Shown here: positions 33,577-41,688 of the stretch, piece by piece | Layout of the letters: the number at the start of each line of letters is the position of its first letter | Numbering within the stretch: position 1 is the first letter of the stretch | DNA from: Saccharopolyspora elongata | GTDB taxonomy: Bacteria > Actinomycetota > Actinomycetes > Mycobacteriales > Pseudonocardiaceae | Length of the DNA: 53,947 bases | NCBI RefSeq assembly: GCF_004348985.1 | Contig: NZ_SMKW01000064.1 | Location: forward strand, 1-53,947 | Reading direction: 5' to 3' | Position numbers and translations under genes: made by a program | Notes under the pieces: model-generated | Seen by the model: the letters and a program-made list of their open reading frames with translations, nothing else | The model's database searches: none | What the model was told of the DNA's origin: nothing

Positions 33577-35010
33577 TCAGTGGGTGGCGGGCAGGGTGAC
33601 GGTGAAGGTGCTGCCCTCGCCCTCTGCGGTGGTTACCGTCACCGTGCCGCCGTGCGCTTCGGTGATGGACTTGACGATGGCCAGCCCCAGTCCGGTGCCG
33701 CCTGTGCTAGGGCTGCGGGAGTCGTCGCCGCGGTAGAAGCGTTCGAAGATTCTGTCTGCGGTTCGGGGGTTCATACCGGGGCCGTGGTCGGTGACTGTCA
33801 GTCCGACCTGGTCGTCGGGCAGCGAGCGGACCACTACGGCAACCGGTGTTCCGGCGGGTGTGTGTCGCTGTGCATTGCTGAGCAGGTTCCGAAGCACCCG
33901 GAGCAGTCGCTCCTCGTCACCGTTGGCGAACACCTCGCCCTGGACATCGACGGTGATCGGCCTGCCGGGGTCGAGAGTACGGGCGTCCGTGACGGCGCCC
34001 GTGGCGAGCCTGCCGAGGTCGACCGGGATGTCGGCGAATGGGCGGCCCTGGTCCAGTTGGGCGAGCAGCAGCAGCTCCTCCACTGTGGAGTGCATCCGGG
34101 AGGCTTCCTCTTCGATGCGCAGCATCGCCCGCTCAACTAGTTCAGGTTGCTGGGCGAGTCCGTGCAAATGCAGTTGAGCCCAGCCTCTGATGGTGGTCAG
34201 TGGCGTGCGCAACTCATGCGAGGCGTCGGCAACGAACTGGCGGAGCCGTTCCTCGGACCGTTGTCGCGCGTCGAACGCCTGGTTCAGCGCGCTACCGACC
34301 TCGCCGATCTCGGAATGCGGTTGGACGACCTCGATGCGCTGGCGGAGGTCGCCGGCAGCGATCGCAGTGGCGGTTGTGGCCATGTCCTGCAACGGCCGCA
34401 AGCCCACCCGCAGCACACCGCGACCCAGCAGGGTGATTCCGGAGAGCACGGCGAGGGTGGCCACCGCATCGGCGCCGATGAGCCAGTACACGACATCGTC
34501 AGACGGTCCGAGGCTGCTGGCGATCACCATGGTGCTGACCGGCTTTGGTGCCGTGCCGGTCGCCGGCTGGACCAAGGTGTGCGCTCCGACGGGGAAACCC
34601 AGGGTGCGGTATCTCGGCATGAGCTCGCCTCGGGCCGACACGGTGATGGGGTGCTCGGCGAATCCGCCCGGGACCGGTGCCGGCAGGTCGGGACGTGGGG
34701 TGGGCTGCCCGTTGGGGCCTTGTGCCGCTGTCTCCGTGACTACGCGGCCATGCTCGTCGAGCAGCGCGATGTAGGCGCCAGCGGGAACCAAGGTGTCGAG
34801 GGTGGTCTCCGAGATCGGGGAGGCCTGGCTCTCGACGTGGCGCTGGACGGCGTCGCGGGCCTGGGTGAGGTTGGTGTCGGCGACATCGATGAGGTAGAAG
34901 CGCAGCCCGATCAGTGAGGCCACGTTGGCCGCCACCATGCCCAGGGCCGCCAGCAGGAGGACCCCCGCCATGAGACGGCCCCGCAGTGAGCCGTGCCAGG
35001 CGCGCGCCAT
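33577..35010 (-). CDS. sensor histidine kinase
   Basis: The 477-residue kinase has membrane helix 1 (LMAGVLLLAALGMVAANVASL), an extracytoplasmic sensor of about 130 residues, helix 2 (LIGADAVATLAVLSGITLLG), HAMP, a HisKA box with FVADASHELRTPLTT, and ATPase boxes NLLSNAQRHTP, DHGPGMN and GGTGLGLAIVKSI. It phosphorylates the regulator encoded just upstream in the operon (one base between the regulator TGA and this ATG). No effector gene is adjacent, so the stimulus is unknown; TrcS-like kinases are the nearest type I recognise. Confidence 0.93.
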   Translation of the reverse strand: MARAWHGSLRGRLMAGVLLLAALGMVAANVASLIGLRFYLIDVADTNLTQARDAVQRHVESQASPISETTLDTLVPAGAYIALLDEHGRVVTETAAQGPNGQPTPRPDLPAPVPGGFAEHPITVSARGELMPRYRTLGFPVGAHTLVQPATGTAPKPVSTMVIASSLGPSDDVVYWLIGADAVATLAVLSGITLLGRGVLRVGLRPLQDMATTATAIAAGDLRQRIEVVQPHSEIGEVGSALNQAFDARQRSEERLRQFVADASHELRTPLTTIRGWAQLHLHGLAQQPELVERAMLRIEEEASRMHSTVEELLLLAQLDQGRPFADIPVDLGRLATGAVTDARTLDPGRPITVDVQGEVFANGDEERLLRVLRNLLSNAQRHTPAGTPVAVVVRSLPDDQVGLTVTDHGPGMNPRTADRIFERFYRGDDSRSPSTGGTGLGLAIVKSITEAHGGTVTVTTAEGEGSTFTVTLPATH

Positions 35011-35011
35011 G

Positions 35012-35740
35012 TCAGTCGCCTCCGGGGCGCCGCAGGCTGTAGCCGAAACCGCGCACCGTGTGGATCAAGGCTGGCGGGTGTGCATCCACCTTCGCCCGCA
35101 ATCGGGACACCAGCTTCTCGACGACGCCGGGGTCGAACTGGTGCTGCCACACGTGGTCCATGATCTGGTCTTTCGACACCACGTGGTCGGCGTTGACCAG
35201 CAGGTAGCGCAGCAACTTGTACTCGGTCGGCGACAGCGCGATCAGCCGATCTCCGCGGCGGACTCGCATGCTGCGCTCGTCCACGGTCAGGTCGGCGAAA
35301 CGCAGAACCGGGCTGGGCTCCGCGGTCGTGCCGGCTCTGCGCAGCAGGGCGTGCACCCTGGCCAGCAGTTCGAGAACGCTGAACGGCTTGGTGAGGTAGT
35401 CGTCAGCGCCCATGGCCAAACCAGTGACGCGGTCCTCGATCGCATCCCGCGCCGTCAGGAACAGGACCGGCAGCCGCGCCCCGTTCTCGATCAACCGCTG
35501 GCACACCGTGAATCCGTCCATGTCGGGCAACATCACGTCCAGCACGAGCAGATCCGGGCAGATCGAGTCACAGGCGTGCAGGGCCTCGGTGCCGCAATCC
35601 ACGACCGCCACCTGGTAGCCCGCCAGGCTCAGGGTGGTCTCCAGCAGCTCGGCCAGTCTCGGATCGTCGTCCACGACGAGCAGCCGTTGCCCGCTTCCGC
35701 GCGGCGGCGACACACCCTCATTCCGCGAAGCGGACCGCAT
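35012..35740 (-). CDS. OmpR-family response regulator
   Basis: The product is 242 residues from the ATG at 35740 (an ATG at 35764 is an alternative). Receiver motifs are LLVVDDDPRLAELL, the phospho-acceptor Asp in LLVLDVMLPDMDG and the Lys in DDYLTKPFS; the DNA-binding winged helix has LSPTEYKLLRYLLVN, EKLVSRLRAKVD and TVRGFGYSLR. First gene of a two-gene operon with the kinase at 33577-35010. Confidence 0.93.
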   Translation of the reverse strand: MRSASRNEGVSPPRGSGQRLLVVDDDPRLAELLETTLSLAGYQVAVVDCGTEALHACDSICPDLLVLDVMLPDMDGFTVCQRLIENGARLPVLFLTARDAIEDRVTGLAMGADDYLTKPFSVLELLARVHALLRRAGTTAEPSPVLRFADLTVDERSMRVRRGDRLIALSPTEYKLLRYLLVNADHVVSKDQIMDHVWQHQFDPGVVEKLVSRLRAKVDAHPPALIHTVRGFGYSLRRPGGD

Positions 35741-35980
35741 GGCAGGTACCCATCGCCTTGTCACTCGTCTGCGGCGGCAGCGCGCCGCCGGATTCCGGCC
35801 GTCGGCATCCTACTGCGCGGCCGAACAAGATCGTCCGCCGGTAGCGCGCGACTGAACAGCGGAAACATCGTCGGCGCCGCTGTCAGGCAATGGTCAGCTC
35901 GGTGACCGCGCCGGGTCAGCCGAGCTGGGTTTCCTGGCGTCAGCACACCGGACGAGCCCAGTCAGCCCCTTGGAGCAGCC

Positions 35981-36685
35981 GTGGCCCCTTCGCCACCTCA
36001 AGAAGACGACCGTGCGGACGACACCGAGCCCGACGTGCGCAAGCGGGCCCGTGGAGCGTTGATCGACATCGCACCGATCCTCTGCTTCACGCTGAGCTTC
36101 GCGCTGACCCAACGGCTTACCGCCGCGGTGGCGTTCGCTCTCGCGGCCGGCGTCGGCACCGGCATCTACCGGCTGGTTCGCAGGGAACCCGCCTGGCGCG
36201 CCCTCGGCGCCCTCGGCGTCGTCTGCGTTGGAAGTGCGCTGGCCGCACATACCGAAGACGCCACCAACTTCTTCCTCCCGGGCCTGGTGATCCAAGGCGT
36301 CACGGCCGCGGTGACTCCGGTGTTGCTGGCGTTCGGCTGGCCGCCACTGGCCCTGGTCGCGGGGCTGGTCACCGGCGAGCGGACCAGATGGCGCCGCTGC
36401 CCGATCCGCCGCCGGGCTTTCACCAGAGCCAACCTGGTCCTGTTCGCCACGAAGGTCGTCCTGCTGTCGGTCGAGCTCCCCCTGTTCTTGGCCGGCCAGA
36501 CCGTCACCCTCGGCTTCACCAATGCCGCCGGGCCGTTCGTGCACGGACTCGGCGCGCTGCTGGCCTGGCGGGTCTTCCGCCGCGCGGCCGGTACGCACCG
36601 CTGTGCCCGCGCGACCGACCGCTGTGACGCTCGCGCGAATGCACCGGATCCCCTCCGTTCCCCTGCCCCGCAAGAGACCGCTTGA
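35981..36685 (+). CDS. DUF3159 family membrane protein
   Basis: This is a 234-residue integral membrane protein with about five to six helices (ALIDIAPILCFTLSFALTQR, LTAAVAFALAAGVGTGIYRL, ALGALGVVCVGSALAAH). The DUF3159 pattern is visible in ATNFFLPGLVIQGVTAAVTP and LVAGLVTGERTRWRRCPIRR, and LPLFLAGQTVTLG. GTG start with GGAG upstream. Function of the family is unknown. Cytochrome P450 follows after 47 bases in the same direction and may be co-transcribed. Confidence 0.8.
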   Translation: MAPSPPQEDDRADDTEPDVRKRARGALIDIAPILCFTLSFALTQRLTAAVAFALAAGVGTGIYRLVRREPAWRALGALGVVCVGSALAAHTEDATNFFLPGLVIQGVTAAVTPVLLAFGWPPLALVAGLVTGERTRWRRCPIRRRAFTRANLVLFATKVVLLSVELPLFLAGQTVTLGFTNAAGPFVHGLGALLAWRVFRRAAGTHRCARATDRCDARANAPDPLRSPAPQETA

Positions 36686-36732
36686 TGAACGCGCATCCGC
36701 AACGAAACCACCGATCGAGGAGGCAAACGCCC

Positions 36733-37935
36733 ATGACCGCACCCCAACTTCCGTTCGCCCGTCCGAACGTGCTCGACCTCGCCCCGCGCTACGCCGTCCT
36801 GCGTCGCCAGGCCCCGCTCACCCAGGTCCGCACCCCCACCGGCGACCCGGCGTGGCTGGTGACCCGCCACACCGAAGCACGGGCGCTGCTGAGCGATCCC
36901 CGCCTCGGGCGGTCGCACCCAGCGCCGGAAACGGCCGCGAAGGTCTCCGACGCCGCGCTCAACAGCGGCCCGGTCGGTGACTACAACACCGAGCAGGCGA
37001 ACCACCAGCGGCTGCGCAAGCTGCTCGCACCGGCATTCTCCGCAAAACGGATGCGCGCGCTGGGCGATCACATCCGGGAACTGACCGACGGCTGCCTCGA
37101 TGCGATGCAGGCAGCGCATGACCGGTCTCCCGGTGAACCGGTCGACCTGCACGAACACCTCGCCTTCCCGCTGCCCGTGCTCGTCATCTGCGAACTGCTC
37201 GGCGTGCCCTACGAAGACCGCGACCTCTTCCGCGACCTCTCCGACCGGATCGGTCGGCTGAACGAGGGCGACGTCGCCCGCACCGCCATGTCCGAGTTCA
37301 AGGCGTACACGAGCAAGCTGGCCAACACCAAGCGGGCCAATCCTGCTGAGGACGTCATCTCAGATCTGGTACTCGCGCAACGGGCATTCCCCACATTCAC
37401 CGACGAGGACCTCGCGCGACTTGCCGCGGGGCTGATCTTCGCCGGCCACGAGACCACAGCGGGACGCATCGACCTCGGCGTCCTGATGCTGCTGTCCGAT
37501 GTGAACCGCCGGGACGCCTTCGCCGCAGACCCCGACCGGCAAGTCGAGGGCACGGTGGAGGAAATCCTGCGCCGGACCTCGCCAGGCGGCCTGGGCCTGG
37601 TGCGCTACGCACACGAGGACATCGAGATCTCAGGGCACACGATCCCCTCCGGTGACGCGGTGATCATCGCGCTCGGCGCCGCGAACCAGGACCCGGCGGC
37701 CTTCACCGACCCCGAGCAGTTCGATCCCACACGCAGTCCCAACCCGCACCTCGCGTTCGGCCACGGCGCGCACTTCTGCATCGGCGCGAACCTGGCCCGG
37801 ACCGAGCTGCGCACGGTCTTCCCCACGCTGTTTCGGAGGTTTCCCGGCCTACGGCTGGCCGTGGACCTCGAGGACATCGCGGTCCGCCCGAACCGGCTGA
37901 CCGGAGGCCTGAACGAGGTCCCCGTTACCTGGTAG
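36733..37935 (+). CDS. cytochrome P450 (CYP105/107-type)
   Basis: This 400-residue soluble monooxygenase has the I-helix oxygen-binding motif LIFAGHETTAGRI, the ExxR motif in VEEILRR and the heme-binding loop FGHGAHFCIGANLAR with the thiolate Cys at about 349. Start chosen at ATG 36733, which has GAGGAGG nine bases upstream; upstream in-frame TTG and ATG lack such a site. A 3Fe-4S ferredoxin gene follows by 52 bases and should supply electrons. No biosynthetic cluster surrounds it, so the substrate is unknown. Together with the ferredoxin it resembles xenobiotic or natural-product tailoring pairs. Confidence 0.94.
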   Translation: MTAPQLPFARPNVLDLAPRYAVLRRQAPLTQVRTPTGDPAWLVTRHTEARALLSDPRLGRSHPAPETAAKVSDAALNSGPVGDYNTEQANHQRLRKLLAPAFSAKRMRALGDHIRELTDGCLDAMQAAHDRSPGEPVDLHEHLAFPLPVLVICELLGVPYEDRDLFRDLSDRIGRLNEGDVARTAMSEFKAYTSKLANTKRANPAEDVISDLVLAQRAFPTFTDEDLARLAAGLIFAGHETTAGRIDLGVLMLLSDVNRRDAFAADPDRQVEGTVEEILRRTSPGGLGLVRYAHEDIEISGHTIPSGDAVIIALGAANQDPAAFTDPEQFDPTRSPNPHLAFGHGAHFCIGANLARTELRTVFPTLFRRFPGLRLAVDLEDIAVRPNRLTGGLNEVPVTW

Positions 37936-37987
37936 TGCCCCGGGCTGCTCCACGCACCCCACAGCCCTTATGAGACGAGGAATTCCG

Positions 37988-38182
37988 TTGAAGATCATCC
38001 CCGACAAGGACAAGTGCATCGGCGCGGGCCAGTGCGCACTGATCGCCGCCGACGTCTTCGACCAACACGACGAGGACGGCAGAGTGATGCTGCTCAACCC
38101 TGACCCGCCACACGAACTACTGCCTCAGATCGAACAGGCTGCGGCCGGCTGCCCCGCACTAGCCATCACAGTGCAGCGGTAG
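37988..38182 (+). CDS. 3Fe-4S ferredoxin partner of the P450
   Basis: This 64-residue ferredoxin has CIGAGQC (Cys10, Cys16) and GCPALAI (Cys55); Ala13 occupies the position that would hold the fourth ligand, so a 3Fe-4S cluster is expected. I chose the TTG at 37988 (MKIIPDKDKCIG) because GAGGAA stands just upstream; an ATG at 37970 would add six residues but has no Shine-Dalgarno. Downstream of, and functionally tied to, the P450 gene. Confidence 0.9.
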   Translation: MKIIPDKDKCIGAGQCALIAADVFDQHDEDGRVMLLNPDPPHELLPQIEQAAAGCPALAITVQR

Positions 38183-38346
38183 TCCCCACCCCGGACCACA
38201 CCCGCCCCTGGCCGGCGCATCGAGCACGACCCGGACAGGGCGAAGTTCGCCACCAGCCCTGGCGAGCGCACACCGGTGCCGACGAGCTCATGCTGATCTC
38301 CACGGGCCGCTTCATCGACGGCCTGTGCGGCCAGCCTCGGAATCAT

Positions 38347-38390
38347 CGCCGTGGCGCCCTGTGGAGCGATGGCCAGGGGGCGCCACGGCG
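38347..38390. terminator. bidirectional hairpin between ferredoxin gene and the nic operon end
   Basis: Perfect 13-bp stem (38347-38359 with 38378-38390, CGCCGTGGCGCCC) with an 18-base loop, in the convergent region between plus-strand ferredoxin and minus-strand genes. Confidence 0.7.
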
Positions 38391-38406
38391 GTGGGGTGCA
38401 GTGCGA

Positions 38407-38757
38407 TTACTTGAGGTGCGCTGGGTTCTCGATGTCCAGGGATGTGCATTCCGCCGGCGCGTTCACGGGGTTGCAGCGTGCGGGTGTGCCGCCGGGCATA
38501 TCGACCTGGTAGGCGGGGTCGAACCTCGGGTCAGGTTCAGGGAAATCGGTGCTGACCAACTGGGCGCCCGATGCGATCGCTTCATCGCGCCGGGCAGTGT
38601 CACCGGAGATGGCTTCAACGACGTTGGCGTCGGAGCGAGTACGCACGATGTAGCCCTTTCTCACCAGATCGGCGATCGTGGCGAAGTCCTTGGGGTTCTC
38701 GACGCGAACGACCGCCGCATCAGGGTTGCCCGGCGTTGAGGCGGGGAACCTCGATCC
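38407..38757 (-). pseudogene. C-terminal fragment of a PI-PLC C1-like phospholipase
   Basis: The minus frame from about 38757 reads ASTPGNPDAAVVRVENP, DLVRKGYIVRTRSDANVVEA, ASGAQLVSTDFPEPDPRF and GGTPARCNPVNAPAEC. This is the conserved C-terminus of calcium-dependent phosphoinositide phospholipase C1-like proteins (VRTRADAD, GAQFVSTDYPxPDPRF, RCNPVNAP). The signal peptide and catalytic histidines are missing. It directly follows nicD and may be what was present before the nic cluster was inserted. Confidence 0.7.
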
Positions 38758-38812
38758 CCACCGACCGGCTGCGCGGTGGCTCGCTGCCGCGGATAGGCCG
38801 TCGGTGAGGCGA

Positions 38813-39727
38813 TCAGCTCAGCTTCCGCAGTGCTGCACGCACTGCGGCGAGGCTGGCGTTGGGTTCGTCCCAGAAGACCATGTGCCCGGCTCCGGGGACT
38901 TCGACGAGCTCGGCGGAGGGATTGGCCTTGGCTGCTTCCTGCGCGCCAGCGGCGGTGACGACCGGGCTGTCGGCTCCGTAGACGAGAACCACGGGGGCGG
39001 GCACGTTGGGCCAATAGGAGAAGAAGTCCTCGGATTCGAACCCAGCGTGAGTCGCCGCGATCGCGGTCCGCGAGCAGGAGGACAGCCAGCGGGCGCGCAG
39101 CTCCTGTTCCCTGCGGGGCCAGCGGGGCCAGGACTGCGCCACCTCGTCGGCGCTGGTGCCGTCGCGGGCTTGGTCGAGTTGGCGGAGGAAGGCTTCGAGG
39201 GTTGTGGGGTAAGGGTCCCTGCCCGGTCCGCTCATCGGGGGGTCGACCAGAATGGCCCCTCGCAGTTCGTGATGGCCGGTGGCCGCGGCCAGCGCCGCGA
39301 TCCGTGCTCCCATGGAGTGTCCGAGCAGGATGGGGCTTTCCAGCTGTAGCCCGGACACGACCGCATCAACGTCCGCGGCGTAGCTGGCGAGGTCGTAGCC
39401 ATGCAGTGCAGCTGCACCGTTCGCTGCAATGGGCTCGGGCGGGTTGTCGGAGAGTCCGCGGCCCCGGATGTCGAGCACGAGCGGGCGCACGAGGTCGGTC
39501 AGTTCTCGCGCCACGAAGTCCATCGTGATGGCGGGGCTGGTGATGCCGGGAAGGATCAGCACCGGCACGCCGTCGGCCGGGCCGTAGTCGAGCAGGTGCA
39601 GCCGGAGCGGTCCCGAACGCACCCATCGGCTCACCGCGGGGACGGCGCCGAGATCGGCCAACGCCAGTTGGCTCATGGTGCGGGCAGTCGGTGGTTCGGT
39701 CGGGATCGGCGGGAGGGAGGTGGTCAC
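38813..39727 (-). CDS. nicD: alpha/beta hydrolase, probable N-formylmaleamate deformylase
   Basis: This 304-residue alpha/beta-hydrolase would hydrolyse N-formylmaleamate to maleamate and formate, step four of nicotinate degradation. Visible elements are the oxyanion-hole strand VLILPGITSPAITMDF, DIRGRGLSD, the nucleophile Ser in GHSMGARIAALAAATGHH, the acid in VYGADSPVV and the His in PGAGHMVFWDEP. The fold alone is common; the assignment rests on resemblance to NicD (LPGITSPA, DIRGRGLSD, GHSMGARIAA) and on its place 44 bases after nicF in a cluster with NicX, NicC and NicE. GTG start. Last gene of the long operon. Confidence 0.85.
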   Translation of the reverse strand: MTTSLPPIPTEPPTARTMSQLALADLGAVPAVSRWVRSGPLRLHLLDYGPADGVPVLILPGITSPAITMDFVARELTDLVRPLVLDIRGRGLSDNPPEPIAANGAAALHGYDLASYAADVDAVVSGLQLESPILLGHSMGARIAALAAATGHHELRGAILVDPPMSGPGRDPYPTTLEAFLRQLDQARDGTSADEVAQSWPRWPRREQELRARWLSSCSRTAIAATHAGFESEDFFSYWPNVPAPVVLVYGADSPVVTAAGAQEAAKANPSAELVEVPGAGHMVFWDEPNASLAAVRAALRKLS

Positions 39728-39771
39728 GAGTGGCCTTTCAGTGTCGGCGAGTCGGCTCAGCGGTCGGCGCG

Positions 39772-40479
39772 CTACCCAGCCGCCGATGCGAGGGGCGCGG
39801 CAGTGTTGCGCCCGGGCAGGCGGTCGAGGTAGGCCAAGGCGTCGTAGAGGCCGATGACATCGGCGTATTTGGCTTGCAGGTCGAACAAGGCGGCATCGTG
39901 CGGGCCTTGCGCTCGGTCACCGCAGGCTTCCCGCACGATGAGGGTGTTGAAGCCGCACTGCACGGCATCGACCGCGGTGGCGCGGACGCAGCCGGAGGTG
40001 GTGGCGCCGCAGACGAGCAGCGTGTCCGTGCCCAGGCTGGTCAGCAGGGTGGCCAGGCCGGTTCCGTGGAATGCGGAGGCACCCTTCTTCAGGACGAGGT
40101 GGTCGCAGGCGTGCTGCTCGAGTCGGGGATCGAGAGCGACCTCTTCGCTTCCTTCCCGCAGGGCTCGCATGCCCGGTGCTTTGCGGAGCCAGGCGATGGA
40201 GTCGCCGTCGGCCTCGGCGGGCGTGTAGCTGATCGCGGTGTAGATCACCGGTACGTCGTGTTGCCGGGCCGTGGTCGCGAGGACGGCCGCCGCGGTCACC
40301 TCCCGGGTGAGGTCGGATCCGGAAGCGAAGCCGGGTTCGGTGAATCCGCGGGTCAGGTCGACCACGACCAGTGCCGGGCGGCTGCCGCGGGGAACAGCGG
40401 CGCCGAATCCGGCCCGGTCGTAGGTCGCATCGGTCTCGGCCCCGTGCAGGCCGGCGGATCGGTGGTCATCGACGGGCAC
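39772..40479 (-). CDS. nicF: isochorismatase-like maleamate amidohydrolase
   Basis: This 235-residue cysteine hydrolase of the isochorismatase family is predicted to convert maleamate to maleate and ammonia. The catalytic triad is seen as Asp41 in LVVVDLTRGF, Lys131 in VLKKGASAFHGT and Cys164 in CGATTSGCVRATAVDA, and the N-terminal YDRAGFG matches maleamate and N-carbamoylsarcosine amidases. GTG start overlaps the end of coxG by 14 bases with AAGGAG inside coxG. Substrate assigned from the pathway context. Confidence 0.87.
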   Translation of the reverse strand: MPVDDHRSAGLHGAETDATYDRAGFGAAVPRGSRPALVVVDLTRGFTEPGFASGSDLTREVTAAAVLATTARQHDVPVIYTAISYTPAEADGDSIAWLRKAPGMRALREGSEEVALDPRLEQHACDHLVLKKGASAFHGTGLATLLTSLGTDTLLVCGATTSGCVRATAVDAVQCGFNTLIVREACGDRAQGPHDAALFDLQAKYADVIGLYDALAYLDRLPGRNTAAPLASAAG

Positions 40480-41155
40480 GCTGCAACTCCTTGATCAGTT
40501 TGTCCTGGGTGCGGATCCGGCCGAGCAGCCAGCCCTGGAAGAACCCGAGCGCTGCGACGGCCGCCAGCGCGGCGTATCGCCGGGTCTCGGGTGGAAGCAG
40601 CATCGCCAGCCCGTCGAGGCTGTCGTTCGCAGCGGGCCTCGCGGCCGGGGCGGGCGCGACGCCGTTGCTGCCCGGGGTTCCGAGGGCCGGTTCCGGAGCT
40701 GCGGTGCTCGGCCCCTGCTGCAGTTGAATGGCGAGGTTACGGGCGAACTGGTCGAGCAGCCGGTTGGACACGGTGCTGATGGCGCCTTTGCCGAACTGGG
40801 CGAGCTTTCCGCGCACGGACAGGTCGGTGTGCAGGTTGAGCGTCGCTCCCCCGGGAGCTTCGATCACGGTCAGGGTGACATCGGCTTCGGCGTCGCCGTT
40901 GCCGTGGCTGTCGGCTCCCCGCGCGAGCAGTCGCAGCCGGCGATCGGCGGCAGCGACCTCGCTGAACCTCACCGTGCCGGAGTAGGCGGCGCTGATCGGG
41001 CCGACCTTGAACTTGACGCGGCCGCGGTAGGTGTCGCCGTCCCGCCCGTCGAGGGTCGCGCCGGGCAGGCAGCCCGCCACCCGCTCGACGTCGTTGATCA
41101 GGGCGAACACGGCATCCGGGTCGGCCGGGACTTCAAGGTGGTTTTCCAGGATCAC
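40466..41155 (-). CDS. CoxG-like SRPBCC protein for molybdenum hydroxylase
   Basis: The 229-residue protein has an N-terminal CoxG/SRPBCC domain (ENHLEVPADPDAVFALINDV, VAGCLPGATLDG, YRGRVKFKVGPISAAYSGTV, GKLAQFGKGAISTVSNRLLD). A Pro/Ala-rich linker and a C-terminal membrane helix (ALAAVAALGFFQGWLLG) follow, ending in a basic tail. CoxG anchors carbon-monoxide dehydrogenase to the membrane in Oligotropha; here it would tether or help mature the adjacent three-subunit hydroxylase. GTG overlaps the stop of the small-subunit gene (GTGA). Not part of the proteobacterial nic cluster as I know it. Confidence 0.88.
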   Translation of the reverse strand: MILENHLEVPADPDAVFALINDVERVAGCLPGATLDGRDGDTYRGRVKFKVGPISAAYSGTVRFSEVAAADRRLRLLARGADSHGNGDAEADVTLTVIEAPGGATLNLHTDLSVRGKLAQFGKGAISTVSNRLLDQFARNLAIQLQQGPSTAAPEPALGTPGSNGVAPAPAARPAANDSLDGLAMLLPPETRRYAALAAVAALGFFQGWLLGRIRTQDKLIKELQRARR

Positions 41156-41688
41156 GGTGTCGCTTCTTTCTCGGCAGAGTTGCCGCCAGGGCAAGCAGGT
41201 TCGGTGTCCGAAGTGGACCTTCGACACGCAGCGGTCGCGTCGATCGCGTCGACGATCGTCTGGTAACCCGTGCAGCGGCACAGGTTGGCCGAGACCGCCT
41301 CTCGGATCTCCTCGCGGTCGGCATTCGGCTGCTGGGCGAGGAAGCCCTCGGCGAGCATGAGGAATCCGGGGGTGCAGAACCCGCACTGCAGTCCGTGGTG
41401 GTCGCGGAAGGACCGCTGCAGGTCGGAGAGCTCCCCGTTCTCGCCGAGCGATTCGACTGTGCGGATGTCGCTGTTCTCGGCTTGTACGGCGAACATCAGG
41501 CAGGCCCGCACCGGTTCGCCGTCGACGAGGACTGTGCAGGCCCCGCACACCCCGTGCTCGCATCCGACGTGGGTGCCGGTGAGACCGAGGTCGTGGCGCA
41601 GGGCGTCGAGCAGGGTCTTCCGCGGTTCGACGAGGGCCTCGTGCGTTGCACCGTTGACGTTCAGCCCGATCAGGTGTCGCTCGCTCAT
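41152..41688 (-). CDS. molybdenum hydroxylase small subunit (two 2Fe-2S clusters)
   Basis: The 178-residue subunit carries a plant-type 2Fe-2S site (GCEHGVCGACTVLVDGEPVR, AC) and a helical second site (QCGFCTPGFLML, LCRCTGYQTIVDAI), relaying electrons from Mo to FAD. In this cluster it should be part of nicotinate hydroxylase, which adds oxygen at C6 of the pyridine ring. ATG overlaps the large-subunit stop (ATGA). Confidence 0.93.
   Translation of the reverse strand: MSERHLIGLNVNGATHEALVEPRKTLLDALRHDLGLTGTHVGCEHGVCGACTVLVDGEPVRACLMFAVQAENSDIRTVESLGENGELSDLQRSFRDHHGLQCGFCTPGFLMLAEGFLAQQPNADREEIREAVSANLCRCTGYQTIVDAIDATAACRRSTSDTEPACPGGNSAEKEATP

Noticed and set aside
38265..38330. Plus-strand HTGADELMLISTGRF resembling the C-terminus of luciferase-like monooxygenases
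   Set aside because: Only about seven residues fit the family motif and no other part of the protein is seen; coincidence cannot be excluded.
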